NCBI RefSeq assembly: GCF_003852495.1
Contig: NZ_QAJI01000004.1
Location: forward strand, 212,105 to 269,698
Direction of reading: 5' to 3'
Source of the DNA: Taibaiella sp. KBW10
Lineage (GTDB): Bacteria > Bacteroidota > Bacteroidia > Chitinophagales > Chitinophagaceae
Length of the DNA stretch: 57,594 nucleotides
The notes beneath the pieces are model-generated. The model saw nothing but the letters and a program-made list of their open reading frames with translations, was not told the DNA's origin and searched no databases. Position numbers and translations under genes: made by a program. This document shows positions 23,596 to 31,929 of this stretch, one piece after another; the first letter of the stretch is position 1, and every line of letters starts with the position of its first letter.

Positions 23596-24015
23596 TTATG
23601 GTTCATTTTTGAAATATGGAGCTAAGACATTACGCAACACTTCTGGCAATTTTGTTTTCCTTTTAGCCAGGGGATCAAAAAAGGCTAAAGTCACGGATCC
23701 GCGGTTGATGAGTTTGCCCGCTTCATTATACAGTTCAGAATGGAAAGTCGTAAAATGGCCGTCCGGCAATTCTTTGAGTATCGTTTTTACAGTAATCAGG
23801 TCATCATAATGGGCCGGACGCAGGTATTCGCAGTGCATGGAGGCTACAGGCATAATGGTACCTTGTTCTTCCAGTTCTTTATAAGTAAATCCAAGGCTGC
23901 GCATCGCATCTCCGCGGCCTTGTTCATAATATAACGCATAATACCCATAGTATAAGTATCCCATCTGGTCGGTTTCTCCGTAGCGAACCCTTATTTTTGT
24001 TTCGTGTACAAACAT
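23596..24015 (-). CDS. Acyl-CoA thioesterase (4HBT/YbgC type)
   Basis: 139-aa single hotdog domain. The N-terminal VRYGETDQMGYLYYGYYALYYEQGR contains the Asp of the 4-hydroxybenzoyl-CoA thioesterase/YbgC active site (D-Q-M-G-Y). The central helix and the strands CEYLRPAHYDDLITVKTIL and FTTFHSELYNEAGKLINRGS complete the hotdog. Acyl-CoA hydrolysis is the likely activity; the substrate is unknown. It lies between yebC (74 nt) and GH3 (74 nt) on the same strand. Confidence 0.9.
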   Translation of the reverse strand: MFVHETKIRVRYGETDQMGYLYYGYYALYYEQGRGDAMRSLGFTYKELEEQGTIMPVASMHCEYLRPAHYDDLITVKTILKELPDGHFTTFHSELYNEAGKLINRGSVTLAFFDPLAKRKTKLPEVLRNVLAPYFKNEP

Positions 24016-24089
24016 GGTTTTGTGTAGAAAAATAAAACCCCCATGGTTTTGTTTTCCAAAGGGGTTGTATATGCGGTTAATGAAAAAAA

Positions 24090-24800
24090 TTAAGCCATAT
24101 TGTGGAAAACGCGCTGTACGTCGTCATCCTGCTCCAATCGCTCAATCAGTTTAAAAATATCATCACTTTGTTCTTCTGTTAGTTCTATTGTATTTAAAGG
24201 CATCCACTCCAGTTCAGAACTGATCGGGGTAATGTTTCTTTCTTCCAATGCTTTTTGCATGTTTCCGAATTCGGTAAAGGTACAGTGTACAATGATGTTG
24301 CCTTCGCTATCTTCTCCTAACTCTTCCAGGCCGGCGTCGATCAGTTCCAGTTCCAGTTCGTCAGCACTCAATCCTTGGGCGCTCAATTTGAAAACCCCTA
24401 AGTGGTTAAACAAAAAACTAACGGAACCACTGTTGCCCAGTGCGCCGCCCCCTTTATTGAAATGGGTACGGACATTTGCAACGGTACGGGTGGTATTGTC
24501 GGTTGCTGTTTCTACCAGAATAGCGATGCCATGCGGGCCATATCCTTCATATAAGACTTCGTCGAAACTGCTGGTGTCTTTTCCCATTGCATTTTTAATC
24601 GCACCTTCAATACGCTCTTTTGGCATATTGAGCGATTTTGCATTCTGCATGATGCGGCGTAAGGCAGGATTGGTATCGGGTTCAGAACCCCCAACTTTTA
24701 CGGCAATGGCAATCTCTTTTCCAATACGTGTAAACTGTTTAGCCATTCTGTCGTAACGTGCAAACATTTTCGACTTACGTACCTCAAATATACGGCCCAT
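24090..24800 (-). CDS. yebC: YebC/PmpR family regulatory protein (TACO1 family)
   Basis: 236 aa, full length. Signatures: MGRIFEVRKSKMFARYDRMA at the start, NPALRRIMQNAKSLNMPKERIEGAI, then the domain 2/3 segment DNTTRTVANVRTHFNKGGGALG and EWMPLNTIEL, with an acidic end (LEQDDDVQRVFHNM). The YebC family was described as transcriptional regulators and is now also linked to translation of proline-rich stretches. It has its own promoter, with a TTTG/TAATTTTG pair (see below). Confidence 0.95.
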   Translation of the reverse strand: MGRIFEVRKSKMFARYDRMAKQFTRIGKEIAIAVKVGGSEPDTNPALRRIMQNAKSLNMPKERIEGAIKNAMGKDTSSFDEVLYEGYGPHGIAILVETATDNTTRTVANVRTHFNKGGGALGNSGSVSFLFNHLGVFKLSAQGLSADELELELIDAGLEELGEDSEGNIIVHCTFTEFGNMQKALEERNITPISSELEWMPLNTIELTEEQSDDIFKLIERLEQDDDVQRVFHNMA

Positions 24801-24837
24801 AGTATTTTATTGTTATTTAGGTTTAAATATTGTGCCA

Positions 24838-24868
24838 CAAAATTAATGTATTTTCAAACAATAACAAA
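24838..24868 (-). promoter_or_regulatory. yebC promoter
   Basis: Minus strand: TTTG at 24868-24865, 19-nt spacer, TAATTTTG at 24845-24838. The transcript would start about 30 nt before the yebC ATG. Confidence 0.65.
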
Positions 24869-24910
24869 TCAAACCAAAATGCTAACTTCGCCCGCAAATC
24901 ATCTATTATT

Positions 24911-26044
24911 ATGCACGATTTAGAATCCTTTTTAAGTCATTTACATTTTAAAGACCTTATCCGTTCCGGAGCGTACAAGCCTTTGCAAATGGCGAATACC
25001 ATCACGGCTTTACGCAATGGAAATTTTGATTTTGAACAGGCAGATATTATCTTATTAGGTTGTGGAGAACGCCGGGGGGGGACTTTTGCTTCTTCTTATT
25101 CTGATGCCCCCAATGCGATTCGCAGCGCTTTTTATGAATTATATAATTGGTATCCGAATATTGAGATTGCCGATCTGGGTAATCTGGTGGAAGGTGCCTC
25201 GATTGCCGATACAAAAGCGGCATTAAGAATTGTGTTGGATACACTCTATACCGCAGGGAAAATAGTGATTCTTTTAGGCGGATCTCAGGACCTGACCTTA
25301 CAGCAATATGAAATCTTCAAACAACATCAGGAAACGGTTGATGCGGCAGTGATCGACAGCCTCATTGATCTGGAAGACGAAGAAGCCTGCAGCGATACCA
25401 GTTTTTTGATGGAGATGCTGACTTCGCATCCCAATTATATCAGAAATTACAGCCATATTGGTTTTCAGAGCTATTATACCAATCCTAAAATGTTGGAAAC
25501 CCTGGATAAATTACGGTTCGACTTTTTTAGATTGGGTACCGTGCGTGCGGATATGGACGAGATGGAACCGGTATTGAGGAGTTGCAGTTTATTAAGTATA
25601 GACATTAATGCGATCAGAAGATCAGATGCACCTTTTAACCCGAAAGCCTCGCCTAACGGCTTTTTCGGAGATGAAATGTGCCAGTTGATGCGGTATGCCG
25701 GAATGAGTAAAAACATGCGTTCTTTGGGTATTTACGGGTACAACCCGGAACAGGACAGTGAGCAGCAAGGCGCTAAACTCATTGCGCAAATGCTTTGGTA
25801 TTTTGTAGACGGCTATAGGTTAAGAAGCTTGGAAGCCGATTTGTCGCAAACAGATCAATTCCTAATGTACAACATCCATTTTACCGATAACAATACGGTT
25901 TTCCTGAAAAGTAAACTGACGGGCCGCTGGTGGATGCAGATGCCAGACCAATCTTATATTCCCTGCTCTTACAACGATTATCAGCATGCGGTCAACAACG
26001 AGATTCCCGAACGCTGGATGCGTGAACAGGAAAGACTATTGTAA
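24911..26044 (+). CDS. Ureohydrolase-fold (arginase/formimidoylglutamase-like) protein with altered metal site
   Basis: 377 aa from ATG 24911; the reading from 24830 has no good start. The arginase fold is recognisable, but the binuclear Mn site is incomplete. The GGDHS motif is GGSQD, with Gln126 where arginases have His. The DxHxD motif is D149-S-L151-I-D153, so its His is Leu. The SxDxD motif is S229-I-D231-I-N233, so its last Asp is Asn. Three of six ligands are thus lost. The C-terminal third (about 290-377) is an extra domain with TGRWWMQMPDQSYIPCSYNDY. An eight-G run (25074-25081) encodes R55-G56-G57. It is probably a non-hydrolytic or altered-specificity protein, as is common in Bacteroidota. 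Confidence 0.78.
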   Translation: MHDLESFLSHLHFKDLIRSGAYKPLQMANTITALRNGNFDFEQADIILLGCGERRGGTFASSYSDAPNAIRSAFYELYNWYPNIEIADLGNLVEGASIADTKAALRIVLDTLYTAGKIVILLGGSQDLTLQQYEIFKQHQETVDAAVIDSLIDLEDEEACSDTSFLMEMLTSHPNYIRNYSHIGFQSYYTNPKMLETLDKLRFDFFRLGTVRADMDEMEPVLRSCSLLSIDINAIRRSDAPFNPKASPNGFFGDEMCQLMRYAGMSKNMRSLGIYGYNPEQDSEQQGAKLIAQMLWYFVDGYRLRSLEADLSQTDQFLMYNIHFTDNNTVFLKSKLTGRWWMQMPDQSYIPCSYNDYQHAVNNEIPERWMREQERLL

Positions 26045-26066
26045 GGATTCAAATCATAATATTAAT

Positions 26067-26099
26067 AATGCCTGATGATTATTTGTTTCATCAGGCATT
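26067..26099 (+). terminator. Hairpin after the ureohydrolase-fold gene
   Basis: 12-bp inverted repeat (AATGCCTGATGA from 26067 and its complement ending at 26099) with a 9-nt loop and a T-rich exit, 23 nt after the stop. Confidence 0.75.
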
Positions 26100-26177
26100 T
26101 ATCTGTACGGTGGGTTTGTATTCTTTGGCCATAAGCTGTACTTTTATAAAAGTACTTATTGAAAATATACTTGCTTT

Positions 26178-26606
26178 ATGAAACGATTTAAATTGCTTGT
26201 CGGCTTATGCCTGCTCTTATGTTATATTCCTTCTTTTGCTCAGGGAAATGAAAAAGAGATCAAAGCAATGTTGTTGCAGCAACAAGAGGCCTGGAATGCC
26301 GGTAATGTTGCACAATATATGAATGGGTATTGGCGAAATGATAGTGTCGCTTTTATCAGTAAAAATAAAACGACCTATGGTTGGGATAATGTGTTGCATA
26401 ACTATCAGAAAAGTTATCCCGATAAAGCTACGATGGGTGTACTGACCTTCTCCGATCTGAGTCTGCATCGCATTGCCGATAACCAATATTTCGTATTGGG
26501 TGCCTGGGCTTTAAAGCGGGCAAAAGGTGATGTCGGAGGGCGTTTTCATCTACTATACCAGTTCATTGATGGGCAATGGCTGATCGTAATGGATTATACG
26601 AATTAG
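26178..26606 (+). CDS. Secreted SnoaL/DUF4440-like NTF2-fold protein
   Basis: 142 aa. Signal peptide at about 1-21 (LLVGLCLLLCYIPSFAQ). The mature part is an NTF2/SnoaL (DUF4440) fold: KEIKAMLLQQQEAWNAGNVAQYMNGYW, then FISKNKTTYGWDNVLHNYQKS, and the sheet GRFHLLYQFIDGQWLIVMDY. The fold is a small ligand pocket used by isomerases and binding proteins; no catalytic set is certain. It is periplasmic or exported. It is followed by one copy of dispersed repeat family R1. Confidence 0.85.
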   Translation: MKRFKLLVGLCLLLCYIPSFAQGNEKEIKAMLLQQQEAWNAGNVAQYMNGYWRNDSVAFISKNKTTYGWDNVLHNYQKSYPDKATMGVLTFSDLSLHRIADNQYFVLGAWALKRAKGDVGGRFHLLYQFIDGQWLIVMDYTN

Positions 26607-26623
26607 CAGATATAATTTCGTAT

Positions 26624-26694
26624 TCGTCATGCCGACGAAGGAGAATTCTCTTTAGTATTTTTAGTTTTTTCATTCCGCTTCGCGGCATTCGAAA
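26624..26694. repeat. Dispersed intergenic repeat R1, copy A
   Basis: Starts TCGTCATGCCGACGAAGGAG and ends near CATTCCGCTTCGCGGCATTC. The two ends resemble opposite halves of an imperfect inverted repeat. The same units occur at 44537-44611, inverted at 40187-40259, and partly at 57484-57531. It lies between the SnoaL-like gene and the uvrC stop. Confidence 0.7.
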
Positions 26695-26707
26695 GCACAA
26701 ACAGGCA

Positions 26708-28525
26708 TTATGCGTCCCCTTCCTTATGAAAGTAATCATACACAATCCTCGCTTTGGAAGCGCCGATCGTCATGGTTAGTTCCCTTTGGGTCATTTGCTT
26801 GATCTTGGATACTGAACGGTATCGCTGCAATAAGGTCATCGCCGTCTGCGCACCAATACCCGGAATATCTTCCAACTCATTTTTGATCGTGCCTTTACTG
26901 CGGATATCGCGATGAAAGGTAATCCCAAAACGGTGTACCTCATCCCGGATACGACGGATGAGTAATAAGCTGCTGCCGTTATATTCCAGTTGAAGGGGAT
27001 CACTATCTCCCGGGAAGAAAATACTTTCCTCTCTCTTAGCCAGGCCCACGACCGTCATTTTGCCAAGCAATCCTAAAGCAGTAATACTTTCCATCGCGGC
27101 GCTTAACTGACCTTTACCGCCATCGATGATCACCAGTTGTGGTAAGGGTTTATTTTCTTTGAGCAGGCGGGCATAGCGACGGTGTACAATCTCCGTCATA
27201 GAAGCAAAGTCATTAATGCCTTCTACCGTTTTGATGTGAAAATGCCGGTACTCTTTTTTATAAGGTAATCCCTCTTTAAAGCAAACCATAGCTGCTACTG
27301 GAAAACTGCCCTGGAAATTGGAGTTATCAAAACATTCAATATGTATCGGTACTTCTTTGAGCCTCAGGTCTTTTTGTAATTTTACTAAAGTGACGTTCAT
27401 GTCTTTTGTCGCATCCTTATCCAAATGGAGTTTGGTTTTCAGTTCCGACTGCCGCATGTATTCTTCCGCATTTTTATAACTGAGATCGAGTAGTTTCTTC
27501 TTATCGCCCCCCAAAGGAATGGTTTGTTGTAGATGAGACTCTTCCGTTTGGATCTCGAAAGGTAAGATGATCTCTCTGGCCTGAGATTGAAATTTAGGCC
27601 TTAAAAATGCAATCGCATACGCAATCAGGTCTTCTTTCGTTTCTTCCAGTTTCTTCTCTATTTTCAGGCTCTTACTTTGTACGATGCTCCCATCTACCAC
27701 CACCATATAGTTGACAAAAGCCAGGGTTTCCTGATCGATGATGCTGGCAACATCCAGGTTGCCCAATCGATTATGCACTACCGCCGATTTGGTATGGAAA
27801 CCCTGCAAAACAGATATTGTATCTTTGGTATGTTGTGCTTTTTCAAAGGCAAGTTGTTCTGCCTCTTCCTGCATTTGTATTTTAAGGTTTGATAACACAC
27901 CACTAATATTTCCTTTCACGATTTGCTTTACCTGTTGTACATCATTCAGGTAGTCCTCTAAAGTTTGTAAGCCCTCGCAAGGCGCTTTACAATTGCCAAG
28001 ATGGTATTCCAGGCATTTTTTAAACTTTCCTTTGTTGATGTTTTCAATACTCAGGTTCAGGTTGCAGGTGCGTAAAGGGAAATGCTGCTTCATCAGGTCC
28101 ATTAAGGTATAGATCTGGTTGACAGCCGTATAAGGCCCCAGGTATTCAGAGCCATCCTTTACAAATCTCCGGGTAAGGTATACCCTGGGGAATGATTCAT
28201 TTTTAATGGTAATATAAGGATAGGTCTTGTCATCCTTAAGACTGATATTATAAGGGGGTTTAAAATGCTTGATCAGTGAGTTTTCCAATAAAAAAGCATC
28301 ATGCTCATCATTAGTCACCGTCCATTCAACAAACACGATCTGGGTGACGAGTGTATTGGTTTTAATACTGTCGATCTTTTTGACAAAATAAGAACTGACC
28401 CGCTTTTTCAGGTTTTTAGCCTTACCTACATACAAGAGTTTCCTGCCGCTATCGTAATAACGATACACGCCGGGAGAATGGGGTAAAGTAGGGGAGATCT
28501 CCCCCTGGAACTGTTCTTTAGTCAT
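26708..28525 (-). CDS. uvrC: Excinuclease ABC subunit C (UvrC)
   Basis: 605 aa, full length. N-terminal GIY-YIG nuclease: G19-V-Y21 ... L-L-Y33-V-G35-K with the Arg in NLKKRVSSYF. A UVR motif follows near 210-240 (LKIQMQEEAEQLAFEKA). The C-terminal RNase H-like nuclease is intact (ECFDNSNFQGSFPVAAMV; LVIIDGGKGQLSAA), as are the two helix-hairpin-helix motifs (LEDIPGIGAQTAMTLLQRY). It makes the two incisions in nucleotide excision repair. It follows pepE on the same strand with an 18-nt gap. Confidence 0.96.
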   Translation of the reverse strand: MTKEQFQGEISPTLPHSPGVYRYYDSGRKLLYVGKAKNLKKRVSSYFVKKIDSIKTNTLVTQIVFVEWTVTNDEHDAFLLENSLIKHFKPPYNISLKDDKTYPYITIKNESFPRVYLTRRFVKDGSEYLGPYTAVNQIYTLMDLMKQHFPLRTCNLNLSIENINKGKFKKCLEYHLGNCKAPCEGLQTLEDYLNDVQQVKQIVKGNISGVLSNLKIQMQEEAEQLAFEKAQHTKDTISVLQGFHTKSAVVHNRLGNLDVASIIDQETLAFVNYMVVVDGSIVQSKSLKIEKKLEETKEDLIAYAIAFLRPKFQSQAREIILPFEIQTEESHLQQTIPLGGDKKKLLDLSYKNAEEYMRQSELKTKLHLDKDATKDMNVTLVKLQKDLRLKEVPIHIECFDNSNFQGSFPVAAMVCFKEGLPYKKEYRHFHIKTVEGINDFASMTEIVHRRYARLLKENKPLPQLVIIDGGKGQLSAAMESITALGLLGKMTVVGLAKREESIFFPGDSDPLQLEYNGSSLLLIRRIRDEVHRFGITFHRDIRSKGTIKNELEDIPGIGAQTAMTLLQRYRSVSKIKQMTQRELTMTIGASKARIVYDYFHKEGDA

Positions 28526-28543
28526 GTGATGAGCAAACGAGTC

Positions 28544-29245
28544 TTAAAAAGATAATGGACTACCTGCCGGGATTTCATAAGGCGCTTTTCCGGCCTCGAA
28601 AATACGCGTCTGTTCGGAACCTTCTGTCGTGATCTGATCGCCACTCACGCGGATCCAGTTGCCTTCTCTTAATCCGACTACCGGGATTATATTTTGAGTA
28701 TGAAATTCCTTAATGCGTGTTTCCCGCGTTTCGCCATTATGCTTCAAATCCGGATTGGGATCTAAATAATGCGGATTAAGGTTGAAGGGAACTAATCCCA
28801 TCGTCGCAAAACTTGGTGGGTAAACAATCGGCATATCATTGGTGGTCTGCATATTCAGCCCGCCGATATTACTGCCCGCGCTGCTGCCCAAATACGGCGT
28901 GCCGTTCTGTACGGTTTCTGCAAGCAGCGACATTAAACCCAACTCATGCAATTGTTTGACCAATAAAAAGGTATTACCGCCTCCGGTGAAAAAACCTTTG
29001 GCTTCTTTGATGGCTTTGGCTTTATCCTCAAAAGTATGTAAGCCGGTTACTTTTATTTTGATCTGGGCAAAGTAATTGCTTGCTATAGCTGTATATTCCT
29101 CATGGGAGATACCGCCCGGACGGGCAAAGGGTACAAATATAATTTCGTCTACGCCCCGGAATAAACGGATGATTTCTTCTTTAAGATAGGCTAAATATTC
29201 GCCTCCGAATAGGGTGGAAGTACTGGCCAGAATAATGTTCTTCAT
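28544..29245 (-). CDS. pepE: Peptidase E (alpha-aspartyl dipeptidase, S51)
   Basis: 233-aa cytoplasmic peptidase. The S51 nucleophile is Ser122 in YLGSSAGSNIGG, with the preceding GGGNTFLLVKQLHE loop and His159 in PFNLNPHYLDPNPDL. It cleaves Asp-X dipeptides in the family. A shorter alternative assignment, cyanophycinase-like, is less likely because the PepE-specific NPHY motif and length fit. It is the first gene of a pepE-uvrC transcript. Confidence 0.92.
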   Translation of the reverse strand: MKNIILASTSTLFGGEYLAYLKEEIIRLFRGVDEIIFVPFARPGGISHEEYTAIASNYFAQIKIKVTGLHTFEDKAKAIKEAKGFFTGGGNTFLLVKQLHELGLMSLLAETVQNGTPYLGSSAGSNIGGLNMQTTNDMPIVYPPSFATMGLVPFNLNPHYLDPNPDLKHNGETRETRIKEFHTQNIIPVVGLREGNWIRVSGDQITTEGSEQTRIFEAGKAPYEIPAGSPLSF

Positions 29246-29574
29246 TGTTTGTTAGATGTACCGCAAAAATACAAAATCTGTTTTGTCTTACAGGGCTTTG
29301 CAGAATATTTGTGAAATAACAGATTGTCTTTGCTGCATTACCGAATAACAAATGCAGCGCAGGAAGAAATAGGCGAATGGAAACGGATTAATTATGGGCT
29401 TGTCTATTACACTTAATTCATGATTTGGTTCAACTATTGAACAGGGATTTTAAGGATGCAAAAGGAAGTAAAATATTTATCATTTGTGGGAAATCCCTTC
29501 TTGTTTATATATTTATAAAATTACATTTGATGTAAGAAGTATATTAATTCCGGTATACTTAAAAAATATTTTTT
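29246..29574. other. Intergenic region between pepE and a T9SS gene
   Basis: 329 nt without an ORF of note. It holds an 8-bp inverted repeat, GCTGCATT (29332-29339) and AATGCAGC (29351-29358), whose text around AAATGCAGCGCAGGAAGAAA recalls repeat R1 and may be a worn copy. The region after 29400 is AT-rich and presumably contains the promoter of the next gene, but no clear TAnnTTTG is found. Confidence 0.4.
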
Positions 29575-30684
29575 ATGAGAAAAATTGCTACGCTATTGCT
29601 CCTTGTTTGCTTTGCCGGTACACTATTCGCCGGAGGTACCGCAGATAAAAGAAACAAATGTAACTTTTTTACAAAACGGTACAAATCGGTGGCGCGTATT
29701 TCTATTCTGGTGCCGCTCTGCTATCAGTCGAATGCCAGCTGTAATGGAAACTACAGAGAATATTTACATCCACAGTGTAGTCAGAACTGTGGTTTTCAGG
29801 AAGCCTGGGCCGGCCCGGGTGGCTTGGGTTCTCCGGCATTAGGTACCTACGGTTATATTACCCGGAATATCTGTTCCAGAGGAGAATTGATGGATGACCT
29901 TTCCGTACTTATGTTACCCGACCAAAACGGAAGTCAGGCAGCAGCTGCCAGTGACAAAATTGAAGAATCTTTGGTTACAATTGCCAATGCGGAATTTATT
30001 GATGCAACCCGGACGATACAACTGCTAAACATTTCCGGACATATGGTTTTGCAAAAAGGGTATGGAATGCAATCTAAAGCAAGTTTTTCGGTTTGGAGAC
30101 CTACTGATGATACAACAATCCAGGTCGAAGATACCGTTATGGATGCCAGTGAAGTATTAAGGCAGTTACAAATACGGGTAACGGATAATGGTGTGGTTTT
30201 TAGTGGTAATTTATATACACCAAATATACGCCAATTCTTTACGATCCGTGAGACCGCTACCGAAATCAGTGTTGATTTTAGTGGCATAAATTTAAATGTT
30301 CCTATTCCGGCCTCCATACCATTTGATGAGGTTGCGGTAAGAATTGAAGGTGATGGCCTGCCCAATAATACAGGAAATTTACAAACCTTAAGTTCAAAAA
30401 CCCAAATAGCTATTGATAACAAAAATATTCTGTTTGATGTTTATCCTAATCCTACCGGCAATGTTTTTAATATTGAATTTTTAAATTACAATGAGGGAGG
30501 AATGACAAACATCCAGTTATTTGATGTAACCGGAAAGCGCGTGCGGGAGATTTTTAAAGGGGAAATGCAAAAAAATGAAAAACGTATTTTCAATGCTGAT
30601 TTGAGCAATTTGCCTAGCCAGACCTACTATGTATATATAGAAAGCGGCGGGCAGAAATTAATCCGCAGTGTAGTTAAACAATAA
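29575..30684 (+). CDS. T9SS type A sorting domain-containing secreted protein with Cys-rich N-terminal part
   Basis: 369 aa. Signal peptide about 1-19 (LLLLVCFAGTLFAGG). Residues about 26-104 hold seven Cys, including YQSNASCNGNYREYLHPQC, SQNCGF and ITRNICSRG, with a Gly/Ala-rich loop between. This suggests a disulfide-bonded module not seen elsewhere in the window. The middle part (about 130-260) is beta-rich. The C-terminal 85 residues are a T9SS sorting domain: VYPNPTGNVFNIEF, QLFDVTGKRVREI, NLPSQTYYVYI, IRSVVKQ. It should be exported to the surface. No enzyme motif is seen. Confidence 0.85.
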   Translation: MRKIATLLLLVCFAGTLFAGGTADKRNKCNFFTKRYKSVARISILVPLCYQSNASCNGNYREYLHPQCSQNCGFQEAWAGPGGLGSPALGTYGYITRNICSRGELMDDLSVLMLPDQNGSQAAAASDKIEESLVTIANAEFIDATRTIQLLNISGHMVLQKGYGMQSKASFSVWRPTDDTTIQVEDTVMDASEVLRQLQIRVTDNGVVFSGNLYTPNIRQFFTIRETATEISVDFSGINLNVPIPASIPFDEVAVRIEGDGLPNNTGNLQTLSSKTQIAIDNKNILFDVYPNPTGNVFNIEFLNYNEGGMTNIQLFDVTGKRVREIFKGEMQKNEKRIFNADLSNLPSQTYYVYIESGGQKLIRSVVKQ

Positions 30685-30712
30685 GACTGAATATCAATAA
30701 ATAAGGTAGCTA

Positions 30713-30754
30713 CACAAAAAAGTGCCCCGTAATTATACGGGGCACTTTTTTGTG
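30713..30754 (+). terminator. Terminator after the T9SS protein gene
   Basis: 19-bp perfect inverted repeat (30713-30731 with 30736-30754) with a 4-nt loop; GC-rich core next to the loop, A-run on the left and T-run on the right. Confidence 0.92.
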
Positions 30755-31093
30755 CTTCATTTTTAGGGACTGTAATAAAACATGTATATAAAAAGATCTT
30801 CTTATCGGACTTCATTGATTTTATAGCGCATATCCTGTTACCATGTAAATCATAATGGCGGGGAGTAAGCGACACACCTGAATAGAAAAAATCTATTTTT
30901 TAAGGATAGTAACAGTAGTCCCTTATTAAGGAACAGAATATGATTTTCATGTTCCGGATAGACAAATGCTTGTGACTATGCTCAAGGTATACAACAATAT
31001 CAATAATTCATAGCATAGTGAAAATATTTGAAGCGTATTAACGGATTGTTCGCATCTAAAGAATAGGAGGCTGTTTGTATAATCAATATAGTC

Positions 31094-31160
31094 TTGATTT
31101 TTTGGCGGTACCTTTTGCATCAAGCAAAAGGTCGCAATCGCTATAAAGGCAAATCAAAAA
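31094..31160. repeat. Dispersed repeat R2, copy A
   Basis: Contains a perfect 9-bp stem, ACCTTTTGC (31110-31118) and GCAAAAGGT (31124-31132), with a 5-nt loop, flanked by TTGATTTTTTGG and AAATCAAAAAAAT, which are again partly complementary. The core plus the following GCAATCGCT recurs inverted at 50685-50720. Confidence 0.6.
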
Positions 31161-31216
31161 AATAAAGAAAGTATTTGTCTCCTAAAAGTGGATACTCAAT
31201 ATGTATAAAATAAAAA

Positions 31217-31327
31217 AGCCCCTCTAAAGGGGCTCAATTAAAGTACTGTTCAACGATAATACTAAATTTATATTGGGGGGGCATACAAATTTAAAATGGT
31301 AATTATAAAGCCCCTGGAAAGGGGCTT
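31217..31327. repeat. Twin small hairpins 90 nt apart
   Basis: AGCCCCT-CTAA-AGGGGCT at 31217-31234 and AAGCCCC-TGGAAA-GGGGCTT at 31308-31327. Both follow an A-rich stretch. A run of seven G (31275-31281) lies between. They could be terminators of a short unidentified transcript or sRNA parts. Confidence 0.45.
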
Positions 31328-31750
31328 CCTACATACTGTACTGTTAACTATGAGCCGCAAATCTACTTCGATTGGCTGTATGAACAAGGTTAATTGAAGT
31401 TAAAAATGTCCTGTATAAAGGTTGCATTCCGCAATTACATATTAAGTGGCGAACTTGGATAGCATTCCAAAACCATTTTGACTATGTTCCGTACAGATAC
31501 GGCTTTTCCTTCCGGACGGTCCGTATACATGTACATTCGGATTAGAAAAAGCTTCTGTTGTATAATTAGAAAATGGTACGCCGGAAACCAACGTACCATA
31601 CTTTAGTAAGGTTAAAGTTGTTAGGATACAACTTTTGGGATTTGCCTGTTGTTTTCCGTAGCCAAGTTGAAAAATGTATGCATTTATAGCTTACATTTAA
31701 AACGATATACTCGGAAGCACATCACAAGTGCTACATTGGGCAAATATTGT

Positions 31751-31823
31751 CGAGACGACTAGATTCGAACTAGCGACCCCTTGCACCCCATGCAAGTGCG
31801 CTACCGGGCTGCGCTACGTCTCG
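31751..31823 (-). tRNA. tRNA-Pro (anticodon GGG)
   Basis: 73 nt. Read on the minus strand: acceptor CGAGACG pairs with CGTCTCG over all 7 bp; D stem GCGC with GCGC around AGCCCGGTA; anticodon stem CTTGC/GCAAG with loop ATGGGGT, giving anticodon GGG (Pro); T arm GCTAG-TTCGAAT-CTAGT, with one G-U. The 3' CCA is not encoded. Confidence 0.95.
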
Positions 31824-31929
31824 AGCAAAAAAGAACGCCTTTCAGCTGTTCAGGGATATTTAGGGTGGCAAATATAATCAAAATTTCTTTTTTTCAATCC
31901 CTAAAAAAAATAATCTTTGCACACAATAC

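Larger units (their letters stand above)
30755..31750. other. About 1 kb without recognisable genes
   Basis: No coding region of merit is seen on either strand. It holds: a 7-bp inverted repeat (30975-30981 with 31013-31019); one copy of dispersed repeat R2 (31094-31160); two near-identical 7-bp hairpins of the AAAGCCCCT/AGGGGCT type (31217-31234 and 31308-31327); an 8-bp stem (31573-31580 with 31592-31599); and another 8-bp stem (31614-31621 with 31628-31635) followed by T. A small non-coding RNA is possible, but I cannot name one. Confidence 0.5.

Noticed and set aside
24100-24756. 218-codon open frame on the plus strand opposite yebC
   Set aside because: It mirrors a well-conserved gene, is Ser/Phe-rich with no domain, and has no promoter; an antisense shadow.
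31751-31823. Possible integration site at the tRNA-Pro 3' end
   Set aside because: No integrase, no direct repeat of the tRNA end and no foreign gene block is found next to it.
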